64,000 bases of DNA from an uncultured Kiritimatiellota bacterium (GCA_934621385.1 CAKTUI010000006.1:5464-69463), one strand, 5' to 3'. Positions 17,615 through 26,152 are shown, numbered from the stretch's first letter. Program-made: numbers and translations. Notes: generated by a model from the letters alone, not told the origin.

Positions 17615-17888
17615 CCGGAATGTCGAACTTGCGCCCGACGAGCGCCTCCAGCTCGTCAAGGGCCTCCTGGGCCTGCGGTCCGGACGCCGTCACCTTCAGG
17701 ACGGCACCATGCCCCGCCTCAAGTGTCATCAACGCCATGATCGACTTGCCCGACACGACCGTGCCGTCCTTCTCGACCTCGATGTCCGCATCATAGCGGC
17801 TGGCAGTCTTTGCGAAAAGCCCCGCCGGACGGACATGCATTCCGTAGCGGTTAGCGAGTGTCAGTGTTTTCGTGAGTTTCTCTGCCAT
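17604..17888 (-). CDS. ptsH: HPr phosphocarrier protein
   Basis: 94 residues. The enzyme I phosphorylation site His is in NRYGMHVRPAGLFA (His18), and the regulatory Ser site is in SGKSIMALMTLEAGHGA, the form recognised by HPr kinase. Both sites are intact, consistent with the adjacent hprK. Co-transcribed between hprK (5 bp upstream) and ptsI. Confidence 0.94.
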   Translation of the reverse strand: MAEKLTKTLTLANRYGMHVRPAGLFAKTASRYDADIEVEKDGTVVSGKSIMALMTLEAGHGAVLKVTASGPQAQEALDELEALVGRKFDIPDEQ

Positions 17889-17893
17889 TCCGT

Positions 17894-18889
17894 TTACCCC
17901 TTTTCCTTTGATTTCCTCATTTTTGCCGCGTCTGCGCGGCGGCGCAGGCGTTCCGACAGATCCTCAACCGGATCATAACCTGAAAGTATCAACTTCTGCT
18001 GCTGGGCGGCCGTCTCGACAAGGTTCACGAGATCGCGACCCTCCGAAACGGGAATAATGATGTTCGGCACGTCAACGCCCAGAATCGTCCGAACCCGCCG
18101 CGTCTGCCCGACACGGTCAATTTCCCCGACAACGTCCTTCAGTTTCTTGAAGGTAATCACCATCTGCAGGCGCTTTTCGCCGCGCACGGCCCCGATGCCG
18201 AAAATGCTCGGCACATGAAGGATGCCGATGCCACGGATCTCCATAAAGCCGACCGTCGAGTCGGAAGCCGACCCAAAGAGAATGTTGTCCGCACCACGGC
18301 GTATGCAGGTCAGGTCGTCCGCGACAAGCGCATAGCCGCGGCGAATCAGTCCAAGGGCCGTCTCGGACTTGCCAAGCCCCGGCGCACCCTCAAGCATCAC
18401 CCCAAGACCGCACACCTCCACCATCGTCCCGTAAATCGACGTGCGCGGCGCACTCAGCCGTTCGAGCACAAACGCACACAGGTGCGAGAAGACCTTCGTC
18501 TTCAGCGTGGTGGACATAATGACGGCACCCGACTTCTCCGCGAGTTCTATCTCGTCTGGCAGAAGCCTGTTACCATTCGTAATGATAAAGCAAAATGCCT
18601 TCAGCTCCAACAAGTCGCGGATGCGCGCCAGTCGCGTCTCGGCCTTCAGCGAGTGAAGGTAGGCGACTTCGGCATTGCCCAGGAGCTGAAGGCGCTTCCA
18701 GGCAAAATGCTCGTGAAAGCCCGTCAACGCCAAACCCGGTCGATTGACAATCGGCTCGTCAATTCGGCGTTCAAGGCTTTTCCCTCCGGCGACGAGCTCA
18801 AGGCACAGTTCCTCGCGCCCGGCCTCAAAGAAGTCGGACACCGTGAAATCTGTGCCGTTGGCACTGCCCCCGGAAGGAATCGCGTCCAT
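17894..18889 (-). CDS. hprK: HPr kinase/phosphorylase
   Basis: 331 residues; phosphorylates and dephosphorylates the regulatory Ser of HPr, linking carbon status to other processes. N-terminal MurF-like domain, then the P-loop GAPGLGKSE (~residues 168-176), the ADDLTCIRR segment, and the family signature MEIRGIGILHVPSIFG. The ATG at 18889 is preceded by AAGAGGA. Next to ptsH as in many Gram-positive bacteria and some proteobacteria. Confidence 0.93.
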   Translation of the reverse strand: MDAIPSGGSANGTDFTVSDFFEAGREELCLELVAGGKSLERRIDEPIVNRPGLALTGFHEHFAWKRLQLLGNAEVAYLHSLKAETRLARIRDLLELKAFCFIITNGNRLLPDEIELAEKSGAVIMSTTLKTKVFSHLCAFVLERLSAPRTSIYGTMVEVCGLGVMLEGAPGLGKSETALGLIRRGYALVADDLTCIRRGADNILFGSASDSTVGFMEIRGIGILHVPSIFGIGAVRGEKRLQMVITFKKLKDVVGEIDRVGQTRRVRTILGVDVPNIIIPVSEGRDLVNLVETAAQQQKLILSGYDPVEDLSERLRRRADAAKMRKSKEKG

Positions 18890-18903
18890 GCGCAGTCCTC
18901 TTC

Positions 18904-19239
18904 TCAGTTCTTAGCCGAGGCCGCACGCTGCTTACGCACCGTGCCCTTGCGCGCCTTGACGCGCATACGCAGGAGCTGACGCTCCGCACGCGCCGCCGCC
19001 GTGTCGATCACGCTCTTCGCGCTCTCGGAGAACTCCTTCGCACCGACGGCCGTCTCGCCGAGACGGTTCGCCACGACTTCGGCCATGTACATGTGCTTCT
19101 TGACGTCAATGTCAATGACCACGGAGACCTTCGTCACCTTCGGAAAGCGTTCAACAAGCTTCGCCATACGCGCCTCGGCGTATGCCTTGAGCGACTCAAT
19201 CCGCACGTCGCTGTGCCTCATCGTTACTTCAATGCTCAT
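18904..19239 (-). CDS. hpf: Ribosome hibernation-promoting factor / RaiA family
   Basis: 111 residues, short-form HPF. Begins MSIEVTMRHSDVRIESLKAYAE and has the KVSVVIDIDVKKH strand region typical of the family; the C-terminal ~20 residues are Lys/Arg-rich, which suits rRNA contact in the small-subunit channel. A clear AGGAGG-like site precedes ATG 19239. Its place between lptB and hprK parallels the lptB-rpoN-hpf-ptsN order of proteobacteria. Confidence 0.9.
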   Translation of the reverse strand: MSIEVTMRHSDVRIESLKAYAEARMAKLVERFPKVTKVSVVIDIDVKKHMYMAEVVANRLGETAVGAKEFSESAKSVIDTAAARAERQLLRMRVKARKGTVRKQRAASAKN

Positions 19240-19293
19240 CTTTTTCCTCCTTCTTGTTGTGTATGTAGTGTTCGTCCAAAAATCTTCGTCCGT

Positions 19294-20091
19294 TTACATT
19301 CGGAAGCCATCGCCCAGATAGCGCGCCCGCACCTCGGGATCCTCCACGAGTTCGGCGGTCGTGCCCGTCTTGAGCAACTGCCCATTGTAGACCATGTAGG
19401 CGCGGTCGACGACGGACAGCGTCTCGCGCACATTGTGGTCGGTGATGATGATTCCAAGTCCCTGCCGCGCCAACCGGCGCACGATATCCTGAATCTCGTT
19501 CACGCTGAGCGGGTCGACGCCTGCAAAGGGTTCGTCCAACATCAAGATGGACGGGTTGCGCACCAGCGACCGAGCAATCTCCAGTTTGCGCCGCTCGCCA
19601 CCCGAAAGCGTATACGCCGGCTGCTTCGCAACCTTCATGAGGTCGAAGGGCGTCAGCAGTTCCTCGGCACGGGCCATGCGCGCCTTCCGTGAAAGCGGCA
19701 GGGTCTCCAAAATCGCCATGACATTGTCCCAGACGGACAGCTTGCGGAAGATGCTCGCCTCCTGCGCCAAGTAGCCAAGCCCGTTCCGCGCCCGCATGAA
19801 GACCGGCATCCGCGTCAAATCCTTACCACGAAACACCACCTTGCCGCCGTCGGGACGCACCAGCCCGACAATCATGTAGAAGGTCGTCGTCTTGCCCGCC
19901 CCGTTCGGCCCGAGAAGACCGACAATCTCACCGCAGCTGACTTCCATCGACATCCCGTTGACGACCGTGCGGTCGCCATAGACCTTCACAAGGCCCGTCG
20001 CCCGCAGGTCGGGTTCACGCCGCCCCATGTCGCCGCCGCGCTCCTCGGCCATCGCCTTCATCGCGCCCAATACAGGATCGTCATTCGTCAT
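19294..20091 (-). CDS. lptB: LPS export ABC transporter ATPase LptB
   Basis: 265 residues. Walker A GPNGAGKTT, signature LSGGERRKLEIARSL, Walker B ILMLDEPFAGVDP and the switch His (ITDHNVRETL) are all present; sequence context (LGYLAQEASIFRKLSV) is characteristic of LptB. It powers extraction of LPS from the inner membrane with LptFG, which are not in the window. An N-terminal extension of ~27 residues precedes the ABC domain. Its start overlaps the upstream lptA-like stop by 4 bp. Confidence 0.93.
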   Translation of the reverse strand: MTNDDPVLGAMKAMAEERGGDMGRREPDLRATGLVKVYGDRTVVNGMSMEVSCGEIVGLLGPNGAGKTTTFYMIVGLVRPDGGKVVFRGKDLTRMPVFMRARNGLGYLAQEASIFRKLSVWDNVMAILETLPLSRKARMARAEELLTPFDLMKVAKQPAYTLSGGERRKLEIARSLVRNPSILMLDEPFAGVDPLSVNEIQDIVRRLARQGLGIIITDHNVRETLSVVDRAYMVYNGQLLKTGTTAELVEDPEVRARYLGDGFRM

Positions 20092-21008
20092 TTCATCCCC
20101 CCTGGCAACCGAAGCCCGTTCGTTTCGATTGTCACGCGGGAATCGAGCACCTCCACCTGCTCCGAGTCGAGCCAGAAGCGGATGCGCCGCCCTTCAACCG
20201 TACCCTTGCGACTACCGGCAACCGAAAGCCGCGCCAAATTGTTCGTCCCATCACCAAACATGGTCACGCGTGACGTGCCGTCCTGCTTCTGATAGACGGC
20301 TCGTGCGCATGTCCCCGTCTTGTCATCGCTCGTCACCCGAACGCCTCCCAGCGCAACAATCCGCCGCACGTCATTCGTTCCCTCGATGAAAGCGAAGGCC
20401 CGCTCGCACGAAAGGTGGCACGGCTGGTCCTTCATCTCGTGGACGACCTCGACCGACCCATCGAACATGGCCACACCGGCGCGGCGGTCGTAGTCCGCCG
20501 CACGGGACGTGAGCACATTGCCGTCCGCCTTCAGGTGAACGTTCGTCGAAATCATCACGTACTCATCCGATGCAGAGAAGTAGACACCCGCACCCGAGAG
20601 GTCCGCCTGTTCCCGATAGGAGGCCGATGCCTGCCCCTCGGCCCAGCCGCTCCGCGTCGCACGATCCACCACGCAGTTGTCCGCATCAATTGTGGACTCG
20701 ACCGTCCCGTCTTCGCGGAACTGCCGAATCTGGACACCCGAGCACCAAATCAGTCCCTCCTTCAGGAAGAACTGCGCCCGCTTGGCGAAGACGCTCGTCT
20801 TCACCGAGCCATCGGGATGGTTCTCCACTGGAACGGTCACATTCTCCGCCGGACTCTGCACGGCCGCCTCGCACATACGATACGCCGCCCGCAGCCGGTC
20901 GGCTTCACGCAAGTGCTCCGCACGACCCGCCATCCAGGATGCCGAGTCAAACGCCGCGAACAGGGGGAGCGTCAGGCCAACAAGCGCAATCTCAGCGAAT
21001 ATCCGCAT
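20088..21008 (-). CDS. lptA: LptA/OstA-like periplasmic LPS transport protein
   Basis: 306 residues from ATG 21008, giving the signal peptide MRIFAEIALVGLTLPLFAAF. The mature part has repeated beta-strand units typical of the OstA/LptA-LptC fold (for example FSASDEYVMISTNVHLKADGN, LTSRAADYDRRAGVAMFDG, VRRIVALGGVRV), which form the hydrophobic groove of the LPS bridge. It starts 17 bp inside the kdsA 3' end and overlaps lptB. Longer than E. coli LptA (185), so it may combine LptC-like and LptA-like parts; the symbol is by context. Confidence 0.78.
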   Translation of the reverse strand: MRIFAEIALVGLTLPLFAAFDSASWMAGRAEHLREADRLRAAYRMCEAAVQSPAENVTVPVENHPDGSVKTSVFAKRAQFFLKEGLIWCSGVQIRQFREDGTVESTIDADNCVVDRATRSGWAEGQASASYREQADLSGAGVYFSASDEYVMISTNVHLKADGNVLTSRAADYDRRAGVAMFDGSVEVVHEMKDQPCHLSCERAFAFIEGTNDVRRIVALGGVRVTSDDKTGTCARAVYQKQDGTSRVTMFGDGTNNLARLSVAGSRKGTVEGRRIRFWLDSEQVEVLDSRVTIETNGLRLPGGMK

Positions 21009-21807
21009 GAATTCGAAGCAACACCTTCCAGAGTTTCTCAAGTTCCGCAAACCGAATTGCATTCGCCGCGTCGCTTTTCGCGACCTTCGGGTTCATGTGC
21101 GTCTCCATAAAAACACCGTCCACACCCGTGGCAACTGCCGCGCGCGCAATCGCCGGCGCATACTTTCCATCGCCGCCGGAACCCGTACCCAGCCCGCCCG
21201 GACGCTGCACCGAGTGCGTGGCATCCATCACCACGGGGTAGCCGAGTTCGCGCATAATCAGCAGCGAACGCATATCCGCCACGAGGTTGTGATAGCCGAA
21301 CGAAGCGCCGCGCTCGCAGAGGACAATGCGCCGATTTCCCGTCGACTCAATCTTGCGAATGACCTGGGCCATGTCCTCCGGGGCCATGAACTGCCCCTTC
21401 TTCACATTCACCACGGCCCCCGTCTCGCCTGCCGCAACGACAAGATCGGTCTGCCGCGCCAGGAATGCGGGAATTTGCAGCACGTCGCACACCTCTGCCA
21501 CCGGCTTCGCCTGCCACGGCTCATGAATATCCGTCAGCACGGGAACGTCAAACGTCGAGCGGACCTCGGCGAGAACCTCAAGGCCCTTCTCAAGCCCCGG
21601 TCCACGGAAGGAGTCCACGCTCGTACGATTCGCCTTGTCAAAACTCGCCTTGAAGATGAGCTTCGCCTTCAGCTTCTTCGCCAAAGCCGTCAACCGCTTC
21701 GCCAGGTCAAGTGCCATCTCACGCGACTCAATCACGCACGGTCCCGCAATGAACGTCAGACCGCCGTCGCCAAATGACACGCCCTTATCGACTAACACTT
21801 TCTTCAT
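20992..21807 (-). CDS. kdsA: 3-deoxy-8-phosphooctulonate synthase
   Basis: 271 residues; condenses PEP with arabinose-5-phosphate to make Kdo-8-phosphate for LPS inner core. Family motifs: FIAGPCVIES, IFKASFDKANRTS, VLTDIHEPWQ, LQIPAFLARQTDL and VMDATHSVQRPGG. The ATG at 21807 (MKKVLVDKGVSFG) is chosen because a TATAAT box ends 7 nt upstream; longer versions would extend across the promoter. First gene of the nine-gene operon. Confidence 0.94.
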   Translation of the reverse strand: MKKVLVDKGVSFGDGGLTFIAGPCVIESREMALDLAKRLTALAKKLKAKLIFKASFDKANRTSVDSFRGPGLEKGLEVLAEVRSTFDVPVLTDIHEPWQAKPVAEVCDVLQIPAFLARQTDLVVAAGETGAVVNVKKGQFMAPEDMAQVIRKIESTGNRRIVLCERGASFGYHNLVADMRSLLIMRELGYPVVMDATHSVQRPGGLGTGSGGDGKYAPAIARAAVATGVDGVFMETHMNPKVAKSDAANAIRFAELEKLWKVLLRIHADIR

Positions 21808-21814
21808 GGCCTTT

Positions 21815-21820
21815 ATTATA
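21815..21820 (-). promoter_or_regulatory. Extended -10 promoter (TGGTATAAT) of the kdsA operon
   Basis: Minus strand ATTATGGTATAATAAAGGCC is followed directly by ATG at 21807. Seven bases separate TATAAT from the start codon, so the transcript is predicted to be leaderless. Confidence 0.8.
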
Positions 21821-21933
21821 CCATAATCGTGCGGTATCTTACTACTCCCCTTTACGCCAGAATCGCATCCATTCGCGCCTGCCGGTCCCCCAAAGAAAAC
21901 CAATTCGTCCGACACGACGACCACGGAAAATGG

Positions 21934-21939
21934 TAGAAT
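21934..21939 (+). promoter_or_regulatory. Extended -10 promoter (TGGTAGAAT) of ogt
   Basis: AAAATGGTAGAAT, then eight bases, then ATG at 21948. Divergent from the kdsA promoter about 115 bp away. Confidence 0.7.
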
Positions 21940-21947
21940 GCTCTCTC

Positions 21948-22478
21948 ATGGAAACGGCACCTGTCATTCCGGCCTTTGTTGCGAGCTATGCCTCCCCGCT
22001 GGGCGGCATCACGCTCGCGAGCGACGGCCTCGCTCTCACGGGACTCTGGTTCGACGGTCAGCGGCACGACCGCGCAACCCTCAGCGACCATCCGACCATG
22101 CTTCGAGATCTTCCCGTCTTCCATCGTGCTCGCGCCTGGCTCGACCTCTACTTTCGCGGCACCGTTCCTCCGTTCACGCCCCCTCTCCTCATCCACGGCT
22201 CCGACTTCCGGCGGCTCGTCGCAACCATCATGCTGGACATTCCGTTCGGACGAACCACAACCTATGGTGCAATCGCCCGCGAGGTTGCACGCCGAACGGG
22301 GAAGCCCCACATTTCCGCCCAAGCCGTCGGACAAGCCGTTGGACGCAACCCGATTGCACTCATCGTCCCCTGCCATCGCGTCGTTGGACACGACGGCCGC
22401 CTGACGGGATACGCCGGTGGACTCGAACGAAAACAATGGCTTCTCAAACACGAAAAAAGGACGGGAAGTTCACTCTAA
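21948..22478 (+). CDS. ogt: Methylated-DNA-protein-cysteine methyltransferase
   Basis: 176 residues. Direct repair of O6-methylguanine by transferring the alkyl group to the Cys of the active-site motif IVPCHRVVGHDG (~residues 141-152). The DNA-binding part has FGRTTTYGAIAREV and AQAVGQAVGRNPIAL with the Arg finger region. The N-terminal ribonuclease-like domain is present. Start fixed by the promoter; longer readings in this frame would cross it. Overlaps nothing; tRNA-Val follows on the other strand. Confidence 0.93.
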   Translation: METAPVIPAFVASYASPLGGITLASDGLALTGLWFDGQRHDRATLSDHPTMLRDLPVFHRARAWLDLYFRGTVPPFTPPLLIHGSDFRRLVATIMLDIPFGRTTTYGAIAREVARRTGKPHISAQAVGQAVGRNPIALIVPCHRVVGHDGRLTGYAGGLERKQWLLKHEKRTGSSL

Positions 22479-22500
22479 CCCGAAGGTCCGCTTTCCGAAC

Positions 22501-22577
22501 TGGTGGGCGATACTGGACTCGGACCAGTGACCCCTACCGTGTGAAGGTAATGCTCTAACCAACTGAGCTAATCGCCC
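22501..22577 (-). tRNA. tRNA-Val (anticodon CAC)
   Basis: 77 nt including encoded CCA. Acceptor stem GGGCGAT / ATCGCCC, D-arm GCTCAGTTGGTTAGAGC, anticodon loop TTCACAC (CAC), T-arm CTGGTCCGAGTCCAG. Own promoter at 22597. Confidence 0.95.
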
Positions 22578-22596
22578 AGCACGGAAAACGGGGCAT

Positions 22597-22602
22597 AGTA
22601 TA
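22597..22602 (-). promoter_or_regulatory. Promoter of tRNA-Val (TGGTATACT)
   Basis: Minus-strand GGTTATGGTATACTATGCC, the same 19 bases as in front of tRNA-Asp. Predicted start near 22590, about 13 nt before the mature tRNA. Confidence 0.8.
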
Positions 22603-22782
22603 CCATAACCCGCCGTCCCGTGACAAGGGGGCAAATTGAACTAAATTCGCGGCAGTCCGTCGACACGATTCGCCAATTCGCCGCGAATGCCTTACACTGG
22701 ACAATGTGCCACAGGCAAGAAACGCGGCAGGAATGAATCTTGTAACCGTCAGTGATGAATAAGATTTCGCGGTGCGGTAAAA

Positions 22783-22857
22783 TGGTTGCCTCGCAGGGAC
22801 TCGAACCCCAACAAGCAGAATCAGAATCTGCTGTGCTACCATTACACCACGAGGCAA
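22783..22857 (-). tRNA. tRNA-Gln (anticodon CTG)
   Basis: 75 nt with encoded CCA. Acceptor TTGCCTC / GAGGCAA, anticodon stem-loop GCAGA-TTCTGAT-TCTGC (CTG), T-arm GGGGTTCGAGTCCC. It lies 19 nt downstream of tRNA-Asp and is probably co-transcribed with it. Confidence 0.95.
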
Positions 22858-22876
22858 TCTCGCGTACTTTCAAAGA

Positions 22877-22953
22877 TGGCGGGGTCGACGGGGCTCGAAC
22901 CCGCAACCCCCGGATCGACAGTCCAGTGCGCTAACCAATTGCGCCACAACCCC
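22877..22953 (-). tRNA. tRNA-Asp (anticodon GTC)
   Basis: 77 nt with encoded CCA. Acceptor GGGGTTG / CGACCCC, D-arm GGCGCAATTGGTTAGCGC, anticodon loop CTGTCGA (GTC), T-arm GCGGGTTCGAGCCCCGT. First gene of the Asp-Gln unit. Confidence 0.95.
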
Positions 22954-22973
22954 GTATCTCGAAAGCGAGGCAT

Positions 22974-22979
22974 AGTATA
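22974..22979 (-). promoter_or_regulatory. Promoter of tRNA-Asp/tRNA-Gln (TGGTATACT)
   Basis: Minus-strand GGTTATGGTATACTATGCC, identical to the tRNA-Val promoter. Predicted start about 14 nt before tRNA-Asp. Confidence 0.8.
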
Positions 22980-23135
22980 CCATAACCGCCGAACCCCCTG
23001 CAAGGGGGTATCTGAAAATTATTGGACAAAGTTGAGATAAGCGCACAAAAACATAAGAACGAGAGCGAAAACAATCCGCACAAAATCGTCTCCCACGCCC
23101 ACATTCGCCCCCTTCGGCTCAAATCACGCCCCAAA

Positions 23136-24188
23136 TCAGGCCGGCGGGAGCCGTTGCACCTCAACTTTGCCGCGCTTGTCGATGGTGATCACCTTCTGGG
23201 AGCGCAGGGCGGAGACGACGGCTTCGACATCCGGATTCGGGACATGGTACTGCCGCTTCAGAATCGTATTCAGCACGCCGATGTTATCCGCCCGGCATCG
23301 ACCGCTGCGCAGATCGGCCGTGACCATGACGACCGTCTCGCGGCGAAAGGCCTTGCCAGCCGACACCTTCGCCTGAAGAACACCGTTCTGAGGAACAATC
23401 GACTCGAATTCGTCCTTGTCGTACCAGACGGTCCAGCAGTTCCGGCAAATGTCAATCTCGATGCGCTTCTTGCCGACCTCAACGCGAATGAGGCTCATGG
23501 AGGCCCCGCATTTGGGGCAATTGCACCCCAAAGCCTCATGCGCCCGAGCCAGCTCTTTCATCGCGTCGATGCTGTCGGTCGCGACACCCGACTGAAGAAC
23601 CGACATCTTCACCGCGACACCACCGCAGTTCGCACAGTGAAGACAGGGCTGCCGCGACTTCGTCGTCGCCTTCTCCAGCGGCTTCCCGCACCGAGGACAA
23701 GTTGGTACGGATTGCGCAGTCTCAACCACGCCTCCACTACCAACATTCGCAAGCGTGACGAACGCCGTGCAGGCGGACCTGAAACTCTTCGGGGTTTTAG
23801 TACCGCCAATCCCATACACGTCCTTGCCGCCCTCACGTATCTTCGTCGCCAGCGCGGTAAAGTCGCTGTCGCTCGACACGACGCAAATGCCATCACACGC
23901 GCTTTTGTAGAGAGCTTCCATCGCATCAATCACAAGCGCGATGTCCGCGGCATTCTTTCCAGGGATGTTGTTCACCTGCGGACAAGAAAGAATCCCATAG
24001 ACCCGCTGCGCCTCCGCCCACTTGCTGGACGGGGTAAACCGGTTCACTGCGCCATACGCCCGTCGGATGAGCGGTTCACCCCACGTGGAGACGATGCTCA
24101 GAATCTCGCCCGCCCGCATCGCACTGACGTTGTCCGCGTCAATGAGTACGGCCACCGACCTCTCTTTCTCCAAATTGTTCGTCCTCAT
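23136..24188 (-). CDS. NYN-domain (LabA-like PIN) nuclease-type protein with two zinc ribbons
   Basis: 350 residues. N-terminal NYN domain: VAVLIDADNV with catalytic Asp, NAADIALVIDAME, and VVSSDSDFTALATKIREGGKDVYGIG, the typical acidic cluster for metal-dependent RNA cleavage. Two Cys4 ribbons follow: CPRCGKP...CANCGG (~160-185) and CPKCGASM...CRNCWTVWYDKDE (~225-260), the second like TFIIB-type ribbons. A C-terminal winged-helix-like part may bind nucleic acid. ATG 24188 is set by the promoter; an upstream in-frame ATG lies beyond it. Monocistronic. Probably an RNA-processing or decay factor. Confidence 0.85.
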   Translation of the reverse strand: MRTNNLEKERSVAVLIDADNVSAMRAGEILSIVSTWGEPLIRRAYGAVNRFTPSSKWAEAQRVYGILSCPQVNNIPGKNAADIALVIDAMEALYKSACDGICVVSSDSDFTALATKIREGGKDVYGIGGTKTPKSFRSACTAFVTLANVGSGGVVETAQSVPTCPRCGKPLEKATTKSRQPCLHCANCGGVAVKMSVLQSGVATDSIDAMKELARAHEALGCNCPKCGASMSLIRVEVGKKRIEIDICRNCWTVWYDKDEFESIVPQNGVLQAKVSAGKAFRRETVVMVTADLRSGRCRADNIGVLNTILKRQYHVPNPDVEAVVSALRSQKVITIDKRGKVEVQRLPPA

Positions 24189-24194
24189 GGGGAC

Positions 24195-24200
24195 ATTATA
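24195..24200 (-). promoter_or_regulatory. Extended -10 promoter (TGGTATAAT) of the NYN gene
   Basis: Minus-strand TTTGTGGTATAATGTCCCC ends at the ATG (24188), only six bases after TATAAT. Decides the start codon. Confidence 0.78.
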
Positions 24201-24276
24201 CCACAAACCGCTTGCTCGCGGCACTTCGCGCGCGCCCCCTCGTCCGAGAGGAGAGACAGACCGCCCACAGGCTGGG

Positions 24277-24300
24277 GCGCGGCAAATGGTTTTGCCGCGC
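24277..24300. terminator. Perfect 10-bp inverted repeat downstream of the 24350-26152 gene
   Basis: GCGCGGCAAA (24277-24286) and TTTGCCGCGC (24291-24300), 4-nt loop. Lies 50 bp past the stop codon of the minus-strand gene; no U-run follows, so terminator function is only likely. Confidence 0.5.
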
Positions 24301-24349
24301 TTACGCCCTGCGACTCACGGACATGCTCGCCGCTGAATGCGCACCCATG

Positions 24350-26152
24350 TCAATCATCCCGATCTGAAGCATCCAATTCATTTACGACTGACCGCGCAAG
24401 CAAAAGAATCGGGAAGCACAAGAGCCGTGGCAGTGCTGACTCCAAATGCCAGTCAAAGTCTTGCGCTCGGCTGACAGAAAAAACATAAAAATAAAGGAAC
24501 ATCGAAATTCCTGAGACAAGCGCGGTGAAACACATCTCTTTTCGCTTTCTCAGTTTCCGCAAGCGAAGCAACCCCATAGCGAGAAGAAAGCAAAATAAAT
24601 ACGCCACAAATCCAGATTCCCATGGGCTTAGGAAGAAATAGTTGAGGGTATACAAAAAGGCCTTTATTCCCCTTGTCCAGTCTACCTGCCACGGATTTGC
24701 ATAATCAAACAACTTTGCGCCACAAACTCGTACGGCCACATGCCAACAAACTGGAATCAGGCCCGCAAGAAGCAAGGCCTTCAGTGTCGCCGGTTTTCGT
24801 CCGTAAACCACCCGAACACCAATCCAAGATGCAATCAGAATGAGAAGTCCCTCATTTTTAATCCAGCCTGACGCACCGATGAGAACCCAACCGATGAGGT
24901 TGCATCCTCTACGATGCACAACACAATCGATTCCCACAAGAGCAAATAAAAGCATCAACGGCTCCGAATACAGTTGAGACCCCATCACGAGCCAAAGCGA
25001 TGTCGTCAACAGGGATATAAGCCACAAGATTACGCACCCACCACGAACCTGCCGACAAACCCATATAGACAAAAGCGCACTAAAAAGGCAACCCGTCAAT
25101 TGCATCAACCAATCGCCACATCCCCCCCCCACAACATAGCACGCAAGAATAAGAAGAACGTGACCAAGTGGATAAGCCGACTGGTACAACTCCCAATCCT
25201 CCATTGGAAAGCCTGAGATCGGATACCGGCCCAAAAGCCACATCAGCTTTGCCCGGCCTCCGACAACGCCCAATCCATTTGGTGTCATGTATGGATGGGA
25301 TAGTGCCAACACTGTCGTTGCCAGCATGACAAGTCCCCCCACAATCCATAGATGCCACCATTTCCGTCCCTTCTCACCCAAATCCCGACTCCCGTACATT
25401 CGGCTCCTGCAATTCACAGCACACAACAGCAAACCAAAGGCAACAACGAAAGCGACAATCAAGGAAATGGGAGCCGACCACCAACCCGCCTGAAAAAGGC
25501 AAAACCATACAATCGAGAACAAATAGACGAACAGCAAAACCCCCAGAAAACTGCCAACAATCCAGCCGACAAGAAAAAGAAGCACAACAAAGGAAAGACC
25601 GATTGCCTCCCGCCACCACTGAAGAGGCTCCGCCGATTTCCTCATTCCTTTCTGCCGAAGCGCGTTAACCTCCTGCAATTTCTCATTACGGCACCAGAGC
25701 ACATTCCATTCCGTCCGATCAACTTGACTATATCCATCAAGGGGAAAGCCCTCATCCGTAAGCGAATAGTCGGGAACCGATGCGCATGTCAAGACCATGT
25801 CTGCACGATTCGTATGACGTGCACGACCAAATCGAAGACCACTTGGCAGCAAAGGCCAGGAAATAGCCAAGCAGGTTGAACGTTCAAAAGGCCTCAGCGT
25901 CTCACCCGCAATGCCGACATAGTACAGGTTCGTCGAGACTGGAAGATACCGCTCAACCATCTGTCGGGGCAAATCGGCGATTAGTCTCGTTCCCCGTGGA
26001 GGCACACCATTCCACTGACGAATCCAATCAAGAGAGTCATGATAAAGGAGCCGCACTGAGGAGAAATTGAGCGAAAACGACGCAATCGCCGTGAGAAGAA
26101 TCACAAGCGACGCGAATCTCCGACCAAACTTACCTGCCAGCAGTCTTCTCAT
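24350..26152 (-). CDS. Polytopic membrane protein, GT-C glycosyltransferase-like
   Basis: 600 residues. One N-terminal transmembrane segment, an extracytoplasmic domain (~40-185), then about ten membrane segments. The pattern (long first loop, GYSQVDR, SQLYSEPLMLLFALVGID, GWIKNEGLLILIASW) fits membrane mannosyltransferase-type GT-C proteins, but the family is not certain. A G9 tract lies in frame (VVGGGCGDW, plus-strand 25122-25130). The start overlaps the upstream hydrolase stop (ATGA). Could glycosylate a lipid carrier or secreted protein. Confidence 0.65.
   Translation of the reverse strand: MRRLLAGKFGRRFASLVILLTAIASFSLNFSSVRLLYHDSLDWIRQWNGVPPRGTRLIADLPRQMVERYLPVSTNLYYVGIAGETLRPFERSTCLAISWPLLPSGLRFGRARHTNRADMVLTCASVPDYSLTDEGFPLDGYSQVDRTEWNVLWCRNEKLQEVNALRQKGMRKSAEPLQWWREAIGLSFVVLLFLVGWIVGSFLGVLLFVYLFSIVWFCLFQAGWWSAPISLIVAFVVAFGLLLCAVNCRSRMYGSRDLGEKGRKWWHLWIVGGLVMLATTVLALSHPYMTPNGLGVVGGRAKLMWLLGRYPISGFPMEDWELYQSAYPLGHVLLILACYVVGGGCGDWLMQLTGCLFSALLSIWVCRQVRGGCVILWLISLLTTSLWLVMGSQLYSEPLMLLFALVGIDCVVHRRGCNLIGWVLIGASGWIKNEGLLILIASWIGVRVVYGRKPATLKALLLAGLIPVCWHVAVRVCGAKLFDYANPWQVDWTRGIKAFLYTLNYFFLSPWESGFVAYLFCFLLAMGLLRLRKLRKRKEMCFTALVSGISMFLYFYVFSVSRAQDFDWHLESALPRLLCFPILLLARSVVNELDASDRDD
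25122..25130 (-). repeat. Coding G9 tract in the GT-C-like gene
   Basis: Nine C on the plus strand, read as GGG GGG GGA-type glycine codons in the gene. A one-base slip here would cut the protein after roughly 345 residues. Confidence 0.85.

Noticed and set aside
21808..21924. Longer N-terminus for kdsA
   Set aside because: It would cross the TATAAT promoter and adds residues not seen in the family.
22579..22782. Extra tRNA or small RNA between tRNA-Val and tRNA-Gln
   Set aside because: No cloverleaf could be drawn and there is no gene-like signal.
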